DNA from: RGIG5612 sp045600845
GTDB lineage: Bacteria; Bacillota; Clostridia; Lachnospirales; Lachnospiraceae
Assembly: GCA_045600845.1 (NCBI GenBank)
Contig: JAZRYR010000017.1
Coordinates: 1-64,000 of the forward strand
Direction of reading: 5' to 3'
DNA length: 64,000 nt
The notes below the pieces were generated by a model, which had not been told where the DNA came from, did not search any database, and saw only the letters and a list, made by a program, of their open reading frames with translations. A program made the position numbers and the translations under genes. This document shows, one piece after another, positions 1-7,344 of this stretch; position 1 is the first letter of the stretch, and every line of letters begins with the position of its first letter.

Positions 1-246
1 GGAATCATCTCTCCACCGGTAGCTTTCCTTCATTCCCACCGTGTCGAGATATTCCTGCCTGCTCCGTTCCCGTTCCTCCTCCGTAGCAGCCGTCTTGGAT
101 TTTGAGTACAAAATCCGCCTGTTCATCGCATCCATTTTTTCATTTAAAGCTTTACGTATTCCGTCCTCGTATCCTTCAAATCCGAAGACATGATGCTTCA
201 CCAGCATCACGAAAAGCTCCTCGGTTATCATTATGTTCTTTGCCAT
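1..246 (-). CDS. Small mobile-element protein, partial (runs off window start)
   Basis: An open minus-strand frame starts at ATG 246 and is still open after 82 codons at the window edge. An AAAGGAG ribosome site lies 6 nt before the start. The protein begins MAKNIMITEELFVMLVKHH and is rich in Lys, Glu and Arg, with no membrane segment. Short proteins with this type of start occur in Clostridia conjugative elements, where they carry uninformative names; no function is known to me. It lies downstream of the RepA-like ATPase gene and is separated from it by the GTGACG inverted repeat. Confidence 0.65.
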   Translation of the reverse strand, partial: MAKNIMITEELFVMLVKHHVFGFEGYEDGIRKALNEKMDAMNRRILYSKSKTAATEEERERSRQEYLDTVGMKESYRWRDDS

Positions 247-260
247 CTTTTTCTCCTTTC

Positions 261-331
261 GTGACGGTGTGTGACGATAGTGACGATATTTTAGGGCCCA
301 TAAAAACCGTCACTACCGTCACTATCGTCAC
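261..331. repeat. Iterated GTGACG inverted-repeat array
   Basis: Three GTGACG hexamers (261, 271, 280) face three CGTCAC hexamers (308, 317, 326) across a GGGCCC centre at 294-299. The arms GTGACGATAGTGACG (271-285) and CGTCACTATCGTCAC (317-331) are perfect complements. The array overlaps the stop codon of the ATPase gene and sits just before the next gene's ribosome site. It could be an attenuator or terminator, or an iteron-like protein-binding site. Confidence 0.7.
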
Positions 332-1428
332 CTTTTCTTTTCCAGCACGATCAGCCTTGACTGGTTCGTGCGTTTCGTCCGGTAACTGATCCCGTGCTCA
401 TTCCATAAAATCCCTGCTTTGGAATTCAGTTTCCTTGTCAGGGCATTGGCAGCCACATCCGCAAGGCATACGTCTGTGATCAGTTCCGAAGCAGTGCCGG
501 ACCAGGATTCCTTATCATCCATGAAGGCACGTATCTTTTCGATGTCTTCATCTGCAGGTTCCGTCCAGAGTGTCGTTTCACTGTCAGCATAGTTCCATAA
601 CAGCGTCCCCTGATCCTGTGCCATGTTGATGATCTGCTCCTGCTGGTCCCTTCCGGTGATCTGCAGTCTTGCTTCCGTCGTTCCCCTTTTTCTCGTCATG
701 ATTATCGCTGCATCCGCACTTCCCATGATCCCGTTGGTTCCGCTTATTTTCTCAAAGCAGTCATCTGCATCCTGCTTCCTTGTATGGTGTACTATGAGGA
801 TGCATATGCCGTACTTGTCGCTCATATTCTTGAGCTGGGTGATCGCATCATAGTCCCTGGAATAGCTCACGTTCTCATTGGAGAGCCCCCTTATCTTCTG
901 AAGCGTGTCGATGATGATCAGCTTCGTCTTCGGGTACTTCGTGATGTATTCCGTCAGCTGCATCATCAGTCCTTCTTCGATCGTCTTGGATGCCGTTGCA
1001 AAGTGAAGCGATGGACTTCCCTCCGTCCCGAACATCTTTGAAAACCTTGTCTGGATTCTCTGAAGGTCATCTTCCAGCGCAAGGTAAAGCACTTCTCCTT
1101 TTGTGGTCTTATACTTCTCATTCCAGAAATTCTTTCCGGTCGCTATGCAGAAAGCGATCTCTGCCACAAGGAAAGATTTTCCGATTTTAGAGGCTCCCGC
1201 AAGGATTGCCGTTCCCGGATAAAGGAAGTTCTCGATGATTGGTTCCTTCGGTTCAAAGTATGTGTCCAGGACTTCATCCAGGCTTGTAATATCAAGGCTG
1301 AGGGCAATTTTGTTATTGCCCTCAATGCCTGTTTCTGCTATACTTTTTTCATCGTAATAGTGTGTTCGCCCCTCATCAGCGCCAACTGATGGAACAGGGA
1401 CGGACATTTCTTTTTCTTGATTAACCAT
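328..1428 (-). CDS. RepA-like AAA ATPase/helicase of the mobile element
   Basis: This 366-residue protein has a RecA-fold ATPase core: Walker A GASKIGKS near residue 80, Walker B-like TKLIIIDTLQ near 168, and a later ILIVHHTRK strand typical of RepA/DnaB-type hexameric ATPases. The family loads or unwinds DNA for plasmid and element replication, here presumably the excised circle. The start ATG 1428 has an AAAGGAG site 8 nt upstream. The gene follows the MobC-like gene by 5 nt and probably shares its mRNA. The C-terminal ~100 residues look like a winged-helix DNA-binding region, but this is not certain. Confidence 0.82.
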   Translation of the reverse strand: MVNQEKEMSVPVPSVGADEGRTHYYDEKSIAETGIEGNNKIALSLDITSLDEVLDTYFEPKEPIIENFLYPGTAILAGASKIGKSFLVAEIAFCIATGKNFWNEKYKTTKGEVLYLALEDDLQRIQTRFSKMFGTEGSPSLHFATASKTIEEGLMMQLTEYITKYPKTKLIIIDTLQKIRGLSNENVSYSRDYDAITQLKNMSDKYGICILIVHHTRKQDADDCFEKISGTNGIMGSADAAIIMTRKRGTTEARLQITGRDQQEQIINMAQDQGTLLWNYADSETTLWTEPADEDIEKIRAFMDDKESWSGTASELITDVCLADVAANALTRKLNSKAGILWNEHGISYRTKRTNQSRLIVLEKKR

Positions 1429-1433
1429 AAGCC

Positions 1434-1793
1434 TTAATCTCCTTTCTTCAATCCTTCAAATATTTCCAGAATTGTTCTTAAGGACTCAATCAGATCCGCA
1501 TCGGCATCATCTATGACCTCAATTTCCATCAAACGTTCTTCGATTTTATTCAACCGCGCCCTCATTGCATCAAATGTTTTCACATTTCCGAATGTCACTA
1601 TTTTTTGATGCATGCAGCTATTGATAAAAAAATCACTTTTTGACATTCCGCTGAGTTCAATTCTTTTTTCTATCCGTTCCTTTTCTTCCGGCGATACACG
1701 GAAGTTCAAAATCATATTCCGAACCCGCTGTTCCTTTTTTACCTTTTTGCCATCACTCACTTTCAAAGTATCCCTGATAAATTGCCTACTCAT
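1434..1793 (-). CDS. MobC-like mobilisation / ribbon-helix-helix protein
   Basis: A 119-residue basic then acidic protein. Residues ~28-65 (MILNFRVSPEEKERIEKR followed by a GMSKSDFF segment) match the ribbon-helix-helix layout of MobC-type relaxosome accessory proteins: a beta strand, two helices, and an S/T-x-S-x-F turn. Residues 70-119 form a probable coiled coil. Such proteins bind near oriT and help the relaxase. No relaxase gene is visible, so it may lie outside the window or be supplied in trans. The gene start overlaps the integrase stop by 8 nt, indicating translational coupling. Confidence 0.68.
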   Translation of the reverse strand: MSRQFIRDTLKVSDGKKVKKEQRVRNMILNFRVSPEEKERIEKRIELSGMSKSDFFINSCMHQKIVTFGNVKTFDAMRARLNKIEERLMEIEVIDDADADLIESLRTILEIFEGLKKGD

Positions 1794-2889
1794 GTTTTAC
1801 CTCCTCTTCATTCTGCACCCTCAATTCACCTAATTTGTCTGCCAGCCTCTTTCCTTTTGACGGATATAAATGTGCATACTGATGTGTAATCTTTTCAGAT
1901 GCATGTCCAAGCCTTGCACCAATCTCTACAACTGAAAAGCCCAAGTTAATCATCAGTGAAACTCCTGAATGTCTTATGTCGTGAATTCTGATTCTTTTAA
2001 CTCCTGTCTCTTCGCAGCCTCTAATCATTTCATGGCTCAGATAACTTTTCGTGACTGGAAACAATCTTGTTTCCGGATTCATTCCGTAAAACATACCGAA
2101 ATAATCTTCAAGTTCATCGCATAGTGTCTGATCCAGATCAATCACTCTATTGCTTTCCTGCGTTTTGGGTGATGTAAGATAATCTTTTCCTTCAATACGC
2201 TGGTAGGACTGACAAATAGTCAGGGTTCTCTTATTCAGATCAATATGCTTTCTCTGAAGTCCGAGTAATTCCCCCTCTCTTATCGAAGTCCAGTACAACA
2301 CTTCAAATGCATAAAAGCTGAGAGGTTTAGACTTCATTGCTTCGGAGAATTTTCGATATTCTTCCAGGGTCCAAATCTGCATTTCCTGCGCAGGCTTTTG
2401 TTTTCCAACTCTTCCGGCTGCAATTACCGGATTCTTTTCAACCCCTGCGTGCTTGATTCCATAATTAAAAATTGCCGAAAGCTGATTCTCGATTGTTTTA
2501 ATATATGTCAGCTTATATGCCTTTCCCTCTTTATCGCGGAAATTAAGCAGCATATTCTGCCATTGTGCAACATCTGACACAGTGATTGAGTTCACCTTCT
2601 TGTTTCCAAAATACGGCAATATCTTCTTATCAATCAGGTATTTCTTGCCGTAGTAAGTGTTGTACTTAATTCTTGGCTTTAACTCCGGCAGATAAAGTTT
2701 TTCTACCAGGTAAGAAAAGAGCATATTCGGATTCCTTTCTTTCTGAAGTAGGAACTCCCTTTCATGCTCTTTTGCTTCGGTTTTAGTCTTAAAGCCTCTT
2801 TTCGTATAAATTACTTCCTCACCTTTCCAGTCTTTGTACTTTACGTAGACTCTCCAAGATTTTCTTTTTTCATCTTTTAAAACTGCCAT
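1786..2889 (-). CDS. int: Tyrosine recombinase / integrase
   Basis: This 367-residue integrase has three parts: an N-terminal arm-binding domain (residues 1-50, beta-rich, WRVYVKYKDWKGEE), a SAM-like core-binding domain (~55-160), and a catalytic domain. Visible catalytic residues are Arg204 (SIREGE), Lys242 (SPKT), His303 and Arg306 (HDIRHSG), His329 (LGHAS) and the nucleophile Tyr338. All are present, so the enzyme should be active. It would integrate and excise the element, most plausibly at the neighbouring guaA 3' end. A short AT-rich gap and the xis gene lie upstream. ATG 2889 is preceded by a GAAAGGAGC ribosome site. Confidence 0.93.
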   Translation of the reverse strand: MAVLKDEKRKSWRVYVKYKDWKGEEVIYTKRGFKTKTEAKEHEREFLLQKERNPNMLFSYLVEKLYLPELKPRIKYNTYYGKKYLIDKKILPYFGNKKVNSITVSDVAQWQNMLLNFRDKEGKAYKLTYIKTIENQLSAIFNYGIKHAGVEKNPVIAAGRVGKQKPAQEMQIWTLEEYRKFSEAMKSKPLSFYAFEVLYWTSIREGELLGLQRKHIDLNKRTLTICQSYQRIEGKDYLTSPKTQESNRVIDLDQTLCDELEDYFGMFYGMNPETRLFPVTKSYLSHEMIRGCEETGVKRIRIHDIRHSGVSLMINLGFSVVEIGARLGHASEKITHQYAHLYPSKGKRLADKLGELRVQNEEEVKHE

Positions 2890-2918
2890 AATAATGCTCC
2901 TTTCATTTCTATATAATC

Positions 2919-2964
2919 AGAGAACAATTCTTCATGTTGACGTACTACAAAGGCATTGTTCTCT
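2919..2964. repeat. Inverted repeat in the int-xis gap
   Basis: AGAGAACAAT (2919-2928) and ATTGTTCTCT (2955-2964) are perfect complements around a 26-nt centre, just upstream of int. It may be a regulatory hairpin in the int leader or a recombinase binding site. The rest of the 2890-3090 gap shows no gene I can support. Confidence 0.5.
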
Positions 2965-3090
2965 AGGTATGCGCTTTGTCAAACGAGCGGATTCTCTGCG
3001 TCAGCCCCGCCAGACTGAGGATAGATTAAAGGCTCTATTAACCTGCAGTGTTCAGCCTCTCGATATTCAGTTTTTGTTTTTGGTGCGGTT

Positions 3091-3279
3091 TTATGCTTTC
3101 GCTCCGCAGCAGCTTTCTTCATAATATTTTCTGTTGCACTTTCCGGCGATTATGATTGCCTGAGGGTTTTTCTGCTTCATTTCATTATTCAGATTCTTTA
3201 TGATCTGATATGCTTTGGTCTTACAGACCCCCCAGTCAATCATGACCTCGTCGACACTTACAAACATCGAATTTCTCAT
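3091..3279 (-). CDS. Excisionase-like helix-turn-helix protein
   Basis: A 62-residue protein starting MRNSMFVSVDEVMIDWGV. It has the layout of the small ICE excisionases/helix-turn-helix proteins: a turn plus recognition helix (KTKAYQIIKNLNNEM), then a wing ending in a basic KCNRKYYEE segment. It probably binds the attachment region and steers the integrase to excision. A strong AAAGGAGG ribosome site lies 9 nt before ATG 3279, and a TTGACA promoter lies upstream. It is divergent from the XRE regulator, the usual lysis-lysogeny style switch of such elements. Confidence 0.75.
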   Translation of the reverse strand: MRNSMFVSVDEVMIDWGVCKTKAYQIIKNLNNEMKQKNPQAIIIAGKCNRKYYEESCCGAKA

Positions 3280-3302
3280 GTCGAAGCCTCCTTTCCTTAT
3301 TC

Positions 3303-3434
3303 TTTAGGATAATTCAATTTTGCATTAAATATCCTTATTTGCATATTATATTCTAATAAGGTTTTTGTCAATACAAAATATTCATATTTTCATAAAAAAT
3401 TCACGTGTTGATATTTTATCCGTTTTAGGATATA
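3303..3434. promoter_or_regulatory. Three AGGATA boxes, candidate repressor operators
   Basis: The motif AGGATA, flanked by TTT/TAA, occurs at 3303-3312 (TTTAGGATAA, plus), 3329-3337 (ATATCCTTA, minus orientation) and 3424-3434 (TTTTAGGATAT, plus). The last overlaps the -10 of the XRE gene, and the first two lie in the leader of the xis promoter. This placement fits a repressor acting on both divergent promoters. Confidence 0.5.
3343..3371 (-). promoter_or_regulatory. Sigma-A promoter for xis-int-mob-rep
   Basis: Read on the minus strand: -35 TTGACA at 3371-3366, 17-nt spacer, -10 TAATAT at 3348-3343. An overlapping TATAAT at 3350-3345 gives a 15-nt spacer. It is the only strong promoter ahead of the excisionase and probably drives the whole leftward gene set. 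Confidence 0.72.
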
Positions 3435-3436
3435 CT
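3408..3436 (+). promoter_or_regulatory. Sigma-A promoter for the XRE regulator
   Basis: TTGATA at 3408-3413 and TATACT at 3431-3436 with an exact 17-nt spacer. The predicted mRNA start near 3443 leaves a short leader containing the AAAGGCGG ribosome site. An AGGATA box overlaps the -10, suggesting autoregulation. Confidence 0.78.
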
Positions 3437-3461
3437 TTTGTCATGAAAGGCGGTGTTGAAA

Positions 3462-4022
3462 ATGATAACTGTACAAGTAGGCGGAATTGATTATCGAATC
3501 AGGATGCTCAGATTAATGTTAAAGATGACTCAGAAAGATTTTGCAGAATCTATAGATATAAACCAATCTATGCTTTCCCGGTATGAAAGCGGACAGACAC
3601 AACCAACAGCGGATGTTCTCATTTCTATCAGCCGAAAATACGGTGTTTCCGTTGATTGGCTGTGTGATGTTGATTCAGAGATTACATATAGCAATACCGG
3701 AGATTTTGCGAGATTTTTAATAGAATTGCATGAAGCAGAAAACGTATACCCTGTTTTTACTGCTTCAAATAAAAAGGAATCAAAAGAAGATCCTCGTGGA
3801 CCTTATGCAGATATCAGATTCTATAAAAATGATTCTGCAGAAAATTTACAGATTTATGAAATGCTTTTGCAGGCACTGGGAAATGATATTAAAGTAACCA
3901 AGCAGGGCAGGGAGTATGAAATAAGCAATACTGAACGCGATATAAAAGAAGAACTTAAGAAACTTGAAAATGAGCCTCTTCCTATCATTCACAATAAGAA
4001 CAGGCTCCCTGAAGAAGATTAA
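3462..4022 (+). CDS. XRE-family transcriptional regulator (element repressor)
   Basis: About 186 residues. The N-terminal ~60 form a Cro/CI-type helix-turn-helix, with LKMTQKDFAESIDINQSMLS and the SRYESGQTQPT recognition-helix end plainly visible. The remainder is acidic and unassigned. I chose ATG 3462, 8 nt after the AAAGGCGG ribosome site, over the in-frame GTG at 3453 that overlaps it. It faces away from xis and probably holds the element quiescent by binding the AGGATA boxes. The C-terminal domain lacks a recognisable LexA-type peptidase, so induction would need another signal, for example an ImmA-like protease elsewhere. Confidence 0.85.
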   Translation: MITVQVGGIDYRIRMLRLMLKMTQKDFAESIDINQSMLSRYESGQTQPTADVLISISRKYGVSVDWLCDVDSEITYSNTGDFARFLIELHEAENVYPVFTASNKKESKEDPRGPYADIRFYKNDSAENLQIYEMLLQALGNDIKVTKQGREYEISNTERDIKEELKKLENEPLPIIHNKNRLPEED

Positions 4023-4041
4023 AATAATAGACAAATTTTGA

Positions 4042-4063
4042 AAAAGTTAACCAAAAGTTAACC
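4042..4063. repeat. Perfect 11-bp tandem repeat AAAAGTTAACC
   Basis: AAAAGTTAACC occurs twice head to tail (4042-4052 and 4053-4063), between the XRE stop and the guaA terminator. Its position near the presumed element end fits arm-type integrase sites, but this is inference. Confidence 0.55.
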
Positions 4064-4074
4064 ACAGCATAAGA

Positions 4075-4100
4075 AAAACCCCGCAGCTACGCGGGGTTTT
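4075..4100. terminator. Intrinsic terminator, guaA (and XRE)
   Basis: AAAACCCCGC (4075-4084) pairs with GCGGGGTTTT (4091-4100) around a 6-nt loop. A/T tracts on both sides let it work in both directions between the convergent XRE and guaA genes. Confidence 0.88.
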
Positions 4101-4112
4101 GGCATTTTATTC

Positions 4113-5096
4113 TTATTCGTACTCTACCGTTGCCGGTGGCTTCGGTGTGTAATCGAAAAGTACACGGTTGATTCCAGGGACTTCCGTGGTAATACGTTTT
4201 ACCAGATGGTCGATGAAAGCTGGCTCCAGATGTTCAACAGTTACTTCTACCACGTCGATGGTGTTGATGGCACGGATAATGCATGGCCAGTCAAAAGTAC
4301 GTTTGCCATCTTTGATACCAGTGGATTTGAAATCCGGTACAACAGTGAAGTACTGCCATACTTTTCCTTCCAGACCATTCTTTGCAAATTCTTCACGAAG
4401 GATGGCATCGGATTCACGAACAGCTTCCAGTCTGTCTCTGGTGATAGCGCCTGGGCATCTTACGCCGAGGCCTGGGCCTGGGAATGGCTGACGATAAACC
4501 ATGCCATGAGGAAGTCCTAATTCTTCGCCGACTACACGTACTTCGTCTTTATAAAGGATTCTTACCGGCTCTACTAATTCGAAATTCAGTTCTTCCGGAA
4601 GTCCGCCAACGTTATGATGCGCTTTTATTCCCTGCTCGCTCTCTAAAATATCCGGCCAGATGGTTCCCTGTCCTAAGAACTGGATGCCGTCGAGCTTTGC
4701 AGCTTCTTCTGCAAATACTTTGATGAATTCTTCGCCGATAATATGACGTTTCTGTTCTGGATCCGAAACTCCAGCCAGAAGGTCTAAGAAACGGTCGGTT
4801 GCATCAATATAGATCAGGTTTGCATTCATCTGATTCTTAAATACTTCGATAACCTGCTCTGGCTCGCCTTTACGGAGAAGTCCATGGTTTACATGTACGC
4901 ATACCAGCTGCTGGCCGATTGCTTTCAGTAAAAGAGCTGCGCAAACGGAGGAATCAACGCCGCCAGATAAAGCCAGGAGCACTTTTTTGTCTCCCACCTG
5001 AGCTCTGATATCTGCAATTTGTTCCTCAATATAAGCTTTTGCCAGTTCCGGGGTGTTAATTCTTTGCATATTTTCCGGACGTACGAGTAATGCCAT
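4113..5096 (-). CDS. guaA: GMP synthase, ATP-pyrophosphatase subunit only (no glutaminase domain)
   Basis: Converts XMP to GMP using ATP and ammonia. The 327-residue protein has the PP-loop ALSGGVDSSVCAALL near residue 40, the XMP/ATP region (GQGTIWPDI), and the C-terminal dimerisation domain with PFPGPGLGVR and a final TVEYE. Ordinary bacterial GuaA is about 510-525 residues with an N-terminal class I amidotransferase of ~190 residues. That part is wholly absent, as in archaeal-type split enzymes. ATG 5096 is preferred because GGAGG lies 10 nt upstream; an upstream in-frame GTG overlaps that ribosome site. No partner glutaminase is visible nearby. Its 3' end is the probable integration site of the adjacent element. 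Confidence 0.92.
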   Translation of the reverse strand: MALLVRPENMQRINTPELAKAYIEEQIADIRAQVGDKKVLLALSGGVDSSVCAALLLKAIGQQLVCVHVNHGLLRKGEPEQVIEVFKNQMNANLIYIDATDRFLDLLAGVSDPEQKRHIIGEEFIKVFAEEAAKLDGIQFLGQGTIWPDILESEQGIKAHHNVGGLPEELNFELVEPVRILYKDEVRVVGEELGLPHGMVYRQPFPGPGLGVRCPGAITRDRLEAVRESDAILREEFAKNGLEGKVWQYFTVVPDFKSTGIKDGKRTFDWPCIIRAINTIDVVEVTVEHLEPAFIDHLVKRITTEVPGINRVLFDYTPKPPATVEYE

Positions 5097-5172
5097 TTCT
5101 TTTTCCTCCACGAAATTCTCATTTTTATTATCGAATATTTTACTTCACCAATACTTCATTTTCAATAAAAAA

Positions 5173-5197
5173 TGTGGCGAAAATTTCTTTCGCCACA
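5173..5197 (-). terminator. Terminator of the two-component operon
   Basis: TGTGGCGAAA (5173-5182) pairs with TTTCGCCACA (5188-5197). On the minus strand the stem is followed by TTTTTT, 25 nt after the histidine kinase stop. Confidence 0.85.
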
Positions 5198-5222
5198 AGG
5201 TTTTTTTCGTTGTTTTCGTTAA

Positions 5223-6527
5223 TTATATCGTAATGACAAACTGGGCGCCGCCGTCCACATTCTCAGCTTTAATCTTCCACCCATGCTGTTCTACGATTTC
5301 TTTTGTCAAGGACATTCCGATGCCGGTGTTTCCGTTCTTTCCGGTATAGAAGCGCTCAAAGAGATGCTTTAAGCTTTCCTCGCTGATCGGTGTTCCATCA
5401 TCCCAGATTTTTAAGATCCTTCCATCATAGGAAATTTTGATTTCCTTTTCTGCATAGCGGATAGCGTTGGATAAAATGTTGCGTACCGCTTTTTCCAGCT
5501 GCACCCGGTCTGCCTCGATGGATGGAAGGCCATCTTCTACTTTCAAGTCTACTTTCAGGTCTTTGCTGTTTATAGCGGCTTCCATGGAAGTCAGGCATTC
5601 GGACAGGAAACTGTACATTTCTAACGATTCCTTATTCAGCTTATATGCCCCGCTTTCCAGACGGGAAAGGGAAAGAATGTCGTTGACCAAATTGGTCATT
5701 TTATCGGTTTCGTTTAAAATTACTGCGGTTGCTTCTTTTGTATCTGAAATGACGCCCTCCTGCAAACCTTCTGCATAACCCTGAATGGACATGAGTGGAG
5801 TCTTCAATTCGTGAGACGCATTCTCAAAGAACTGCTTCTGCTTTGCCTGATCCGTTTCGATTTTCTTTCCTACGAAGAAACCGATCAGGGTTGCGCCTAC
5901 AATGCAGACCGCCATAATGATGTACATAACGATACTGATCGTCTTGATCATTTCCGTTTCCGAGGTGGCATTTACATAATAGAACCGAATGCGGCCATCG
6001 TCCGTTTCTTTCCAGGAAACAAACAGCGTGGTGTCGTCCATTTCCACCTTATACATTTCTTCCGGCTTAGTATCCGTTGTCTTCCACCAGTTCACGATGT
6101 TTTCAGAATAGTAATCCCAGAAGATTTCGTCGTAACCTCGATAGTCATCATCCCAGATATCATTCCAAAAATCAAAAAGGTCATCGTACCAATGCCGTTC
6201 GCCGTCATCACGATAATCTTCCTCGTCATAGCCGTAATACCCACCATAATAATCATCATAGTAGCTGTTTTTAGGGTCCTCGGCGCCGGCCTCTTTCGGT
6301 TCATCTTTCTTCGGGTCATAGATAAAGGAGGCACCGGCCATCTGGGATTCAATGACCTCCGTTCGGTCCAAAACACCATCATTGTCCATATAGACAGAAA
6401 TGCAGTTTTGGGCTTTGGTGCGGACATGGGCATTCACAATCAAATTGAAAGCAACGCCTAAAATGACGAAGGCAACTGCCATGCATAAAGCCATGGTTAT
6501 GACTAATTTTCGCCTGGTGTGTTTCAT
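5223..6527 (-). CDS. Membrane sensor histidine kinase
   Basis: This 434-residue kinase has a membrane segment at residues ~8-31, an extracytoplasmic domain (~32-195), a second segment (~197-221), a HisKA domain with phospho-acceptor His ~239 in ASHELKTPL, and an HATPase_c domain with N box NILSNAIRYA, G1 WDDGTP and GIGMSL. The sensor domain is odd: residues ~88-150 are dominated by Tyr, Asp and Trp (for example NSYYDDYYGGYYGYDEEDY), which suggests cation or peptide sensing rather than a standard Cache or PAS fold. The start overlaps the response regulator stop by 4 nt (ATGA). The neighbouring 357-residue membrane protein has the same type of Tyr/Asp-rich external region and may be its partner or target. 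Confidence 0.93.
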   Translation of the reverse strand: MKHTRRKLVITMALCMAVAFVILGVAFNLIVNAHVRTKAQNCISVYMDNDGVLDRTEVIESQMAGASFIYDPKKDEPKEAGAEDPKNSYYDDYYGGYYGYDEEDYRDDGERHWYDDLFDFWNDIWDDDYRGYDEIFWDYYSENIVNWWKTTDTKPEEMYKVEMDDTTLFVSWKETDDGRIRFYYVNATSETEMIKTISIVMYIIMAVCIVGATLIGFFVGKKIETDQAKQKQFFENASHELKTPLMSIQGYAEGLQEGVISDTKEATAVILNETDKMTNLVNDILSLSRLESGAYKLNKESLEMYSFLSECLTSMEAAINSKDLKVDLKVEDGLPSIEADRVQLEKAVRNILSNAIRYAEKEIKISYDGRILKIWDDGTPISEESLKHLFERFYTGKNGNTGIGMSLTKEIVEQHGWKIKAENVDGGAQFVITI

Positions 6528-7222
6528 TTACTTGCCTCCAATTTATAACCGAAGCCCCAAACAACGGTAATGGCCACGTTGCTGCCGACAGCCGCCAATT
6601 TCTTGCGGATTCGCCTTACGGTTTCATCTGTAACCCTGGTTTCCACTTCGGTACTGATGCCCCAGATTTTATCTAAAAGTTCTTCCCGCGGAATGGCACG
6701 GTCTTGTTGTTCCAACATATACCGGAGCAGAGCCAGTTCCGTCATGGTCAATGTCGCTTTGTTTCCTTTACAGGTCACTTCCCGGGTTTTATAAGAATAA
6801 ACAATATCACCGAAGCTCAGTTCCGGTTCATCTTCTGGTGCTGCATCCTCATGCTCCATCTCAATGCGGCGGAACAACGCCTTAATACGCATCACTAGCA
6901 TGGATGGGCGGAACGGCTTGGTCAGATAATCGTCGCCACCGTAAGTCATACCAGTCACATAATCCATTTCGCTATCTTTCGCCGTGAGAATGATGATCGG
7001 CACTTTTGAAATCTCTCTTAAGTGCTTACAGATGGTGAGCCCGTCGGTGCCCGGCATCATAATGTCCAGCACGGCCAGATCGCACGATTTCTTGCGGAAG
7101 GCATCGAACAGTTCATCTCCTGTGGGGAACACTTCTACTTCAAAACCGGAATCGATTAAGAAAGATTTTAATATCTCACGAATATTTTCTTCGTCGTCTG
7201 CTGCATAAATTAATTTTCCCAT
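6524..7222 (-). CDS. OmpR/PhoB-family response regulator
   Basis: A 232-residue regulator with a receiver domain (acid pair Asp9/Asp10, phospho-acceptor Asp53 in LAVLDIMMPG, conserved Lys near 102 in YLTKPF) and a winged-helix DNA-binding domain (~130-230, with WGISTEVETRVTDETVRR and VWGFGYKL). It is translated just before its cognate kinase, with a 4-nt overlap. GGAGG lies 7 nt ahead of ATG 7222. Likely targets are its own operon and the Pro/Gln-rich membrane protein upstream, but no operator could be defined. Confidence 0.94.
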   Translation of the reverse strand: MGKLIYAADDEENIREILKSFLIDSGFEVEVFPTGDELFDAFRKKSCDLAVLDIMMPGTDGLTICKHLREISKVPIIILTAKDSEMDYVTGMTYGGDDYLTKPFRPSMLVMRIKALFRRIEMEHEDAAPEDEPELSFGDIVYSYKTREVTCKGNKATLTMTELALLRYMLEQQDRAIPREELLDKIWGISTEVETRVTDETVRRIRKKLAAVGSNVAITVVWGFGYKLEASK

Positions 7223-7344
7223 AAAAACCTCCAGAGGACAGAAGTTGCCTCCCGTCCTCCGCTAATTATATTATATTTTTATCTATTTGACGATGAAATT
7301 CATACTCCCTGAATGATATCGCCGTTTCCGGATTCCGCTATGGC

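Larger units (their letters stand above)
1..4070. mobile_element. Integrative element end (partial) beside the guaA 3' end
   Basis: A run of accessory genes fills this stretch: a partial small protein, a RepA-like ATPase, a MobC-like protein, a tyrosine integrase and an excisionase on the minus strand, then a divergent XRE regulator. It stops just short of the guaA terminator and guaA stop codon. Int-xis-repressor at one end, replication and mobilisation genes further in, is the usual plan of an ICE or IME. The guaA 3' end is an established tyrosine-integrase target. The other end lies left of the window, so the attachment duplication cannot be seen and the boundary near 4070 is inferred. Confidence 0.75.

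Noticed and set aside
2894..3124. Plus-strand frame in the int-xis gap
   Set aside because: No ribosome site, opposite to the operon and overlapping xis; composition is not protein-like.
4113..5111. guaA as a truncated pseudogene
   Set aside because: The start has a proper ribosome site and both retained domains are intact, so it is a single-domain-form enzyme rather than a broken gene.
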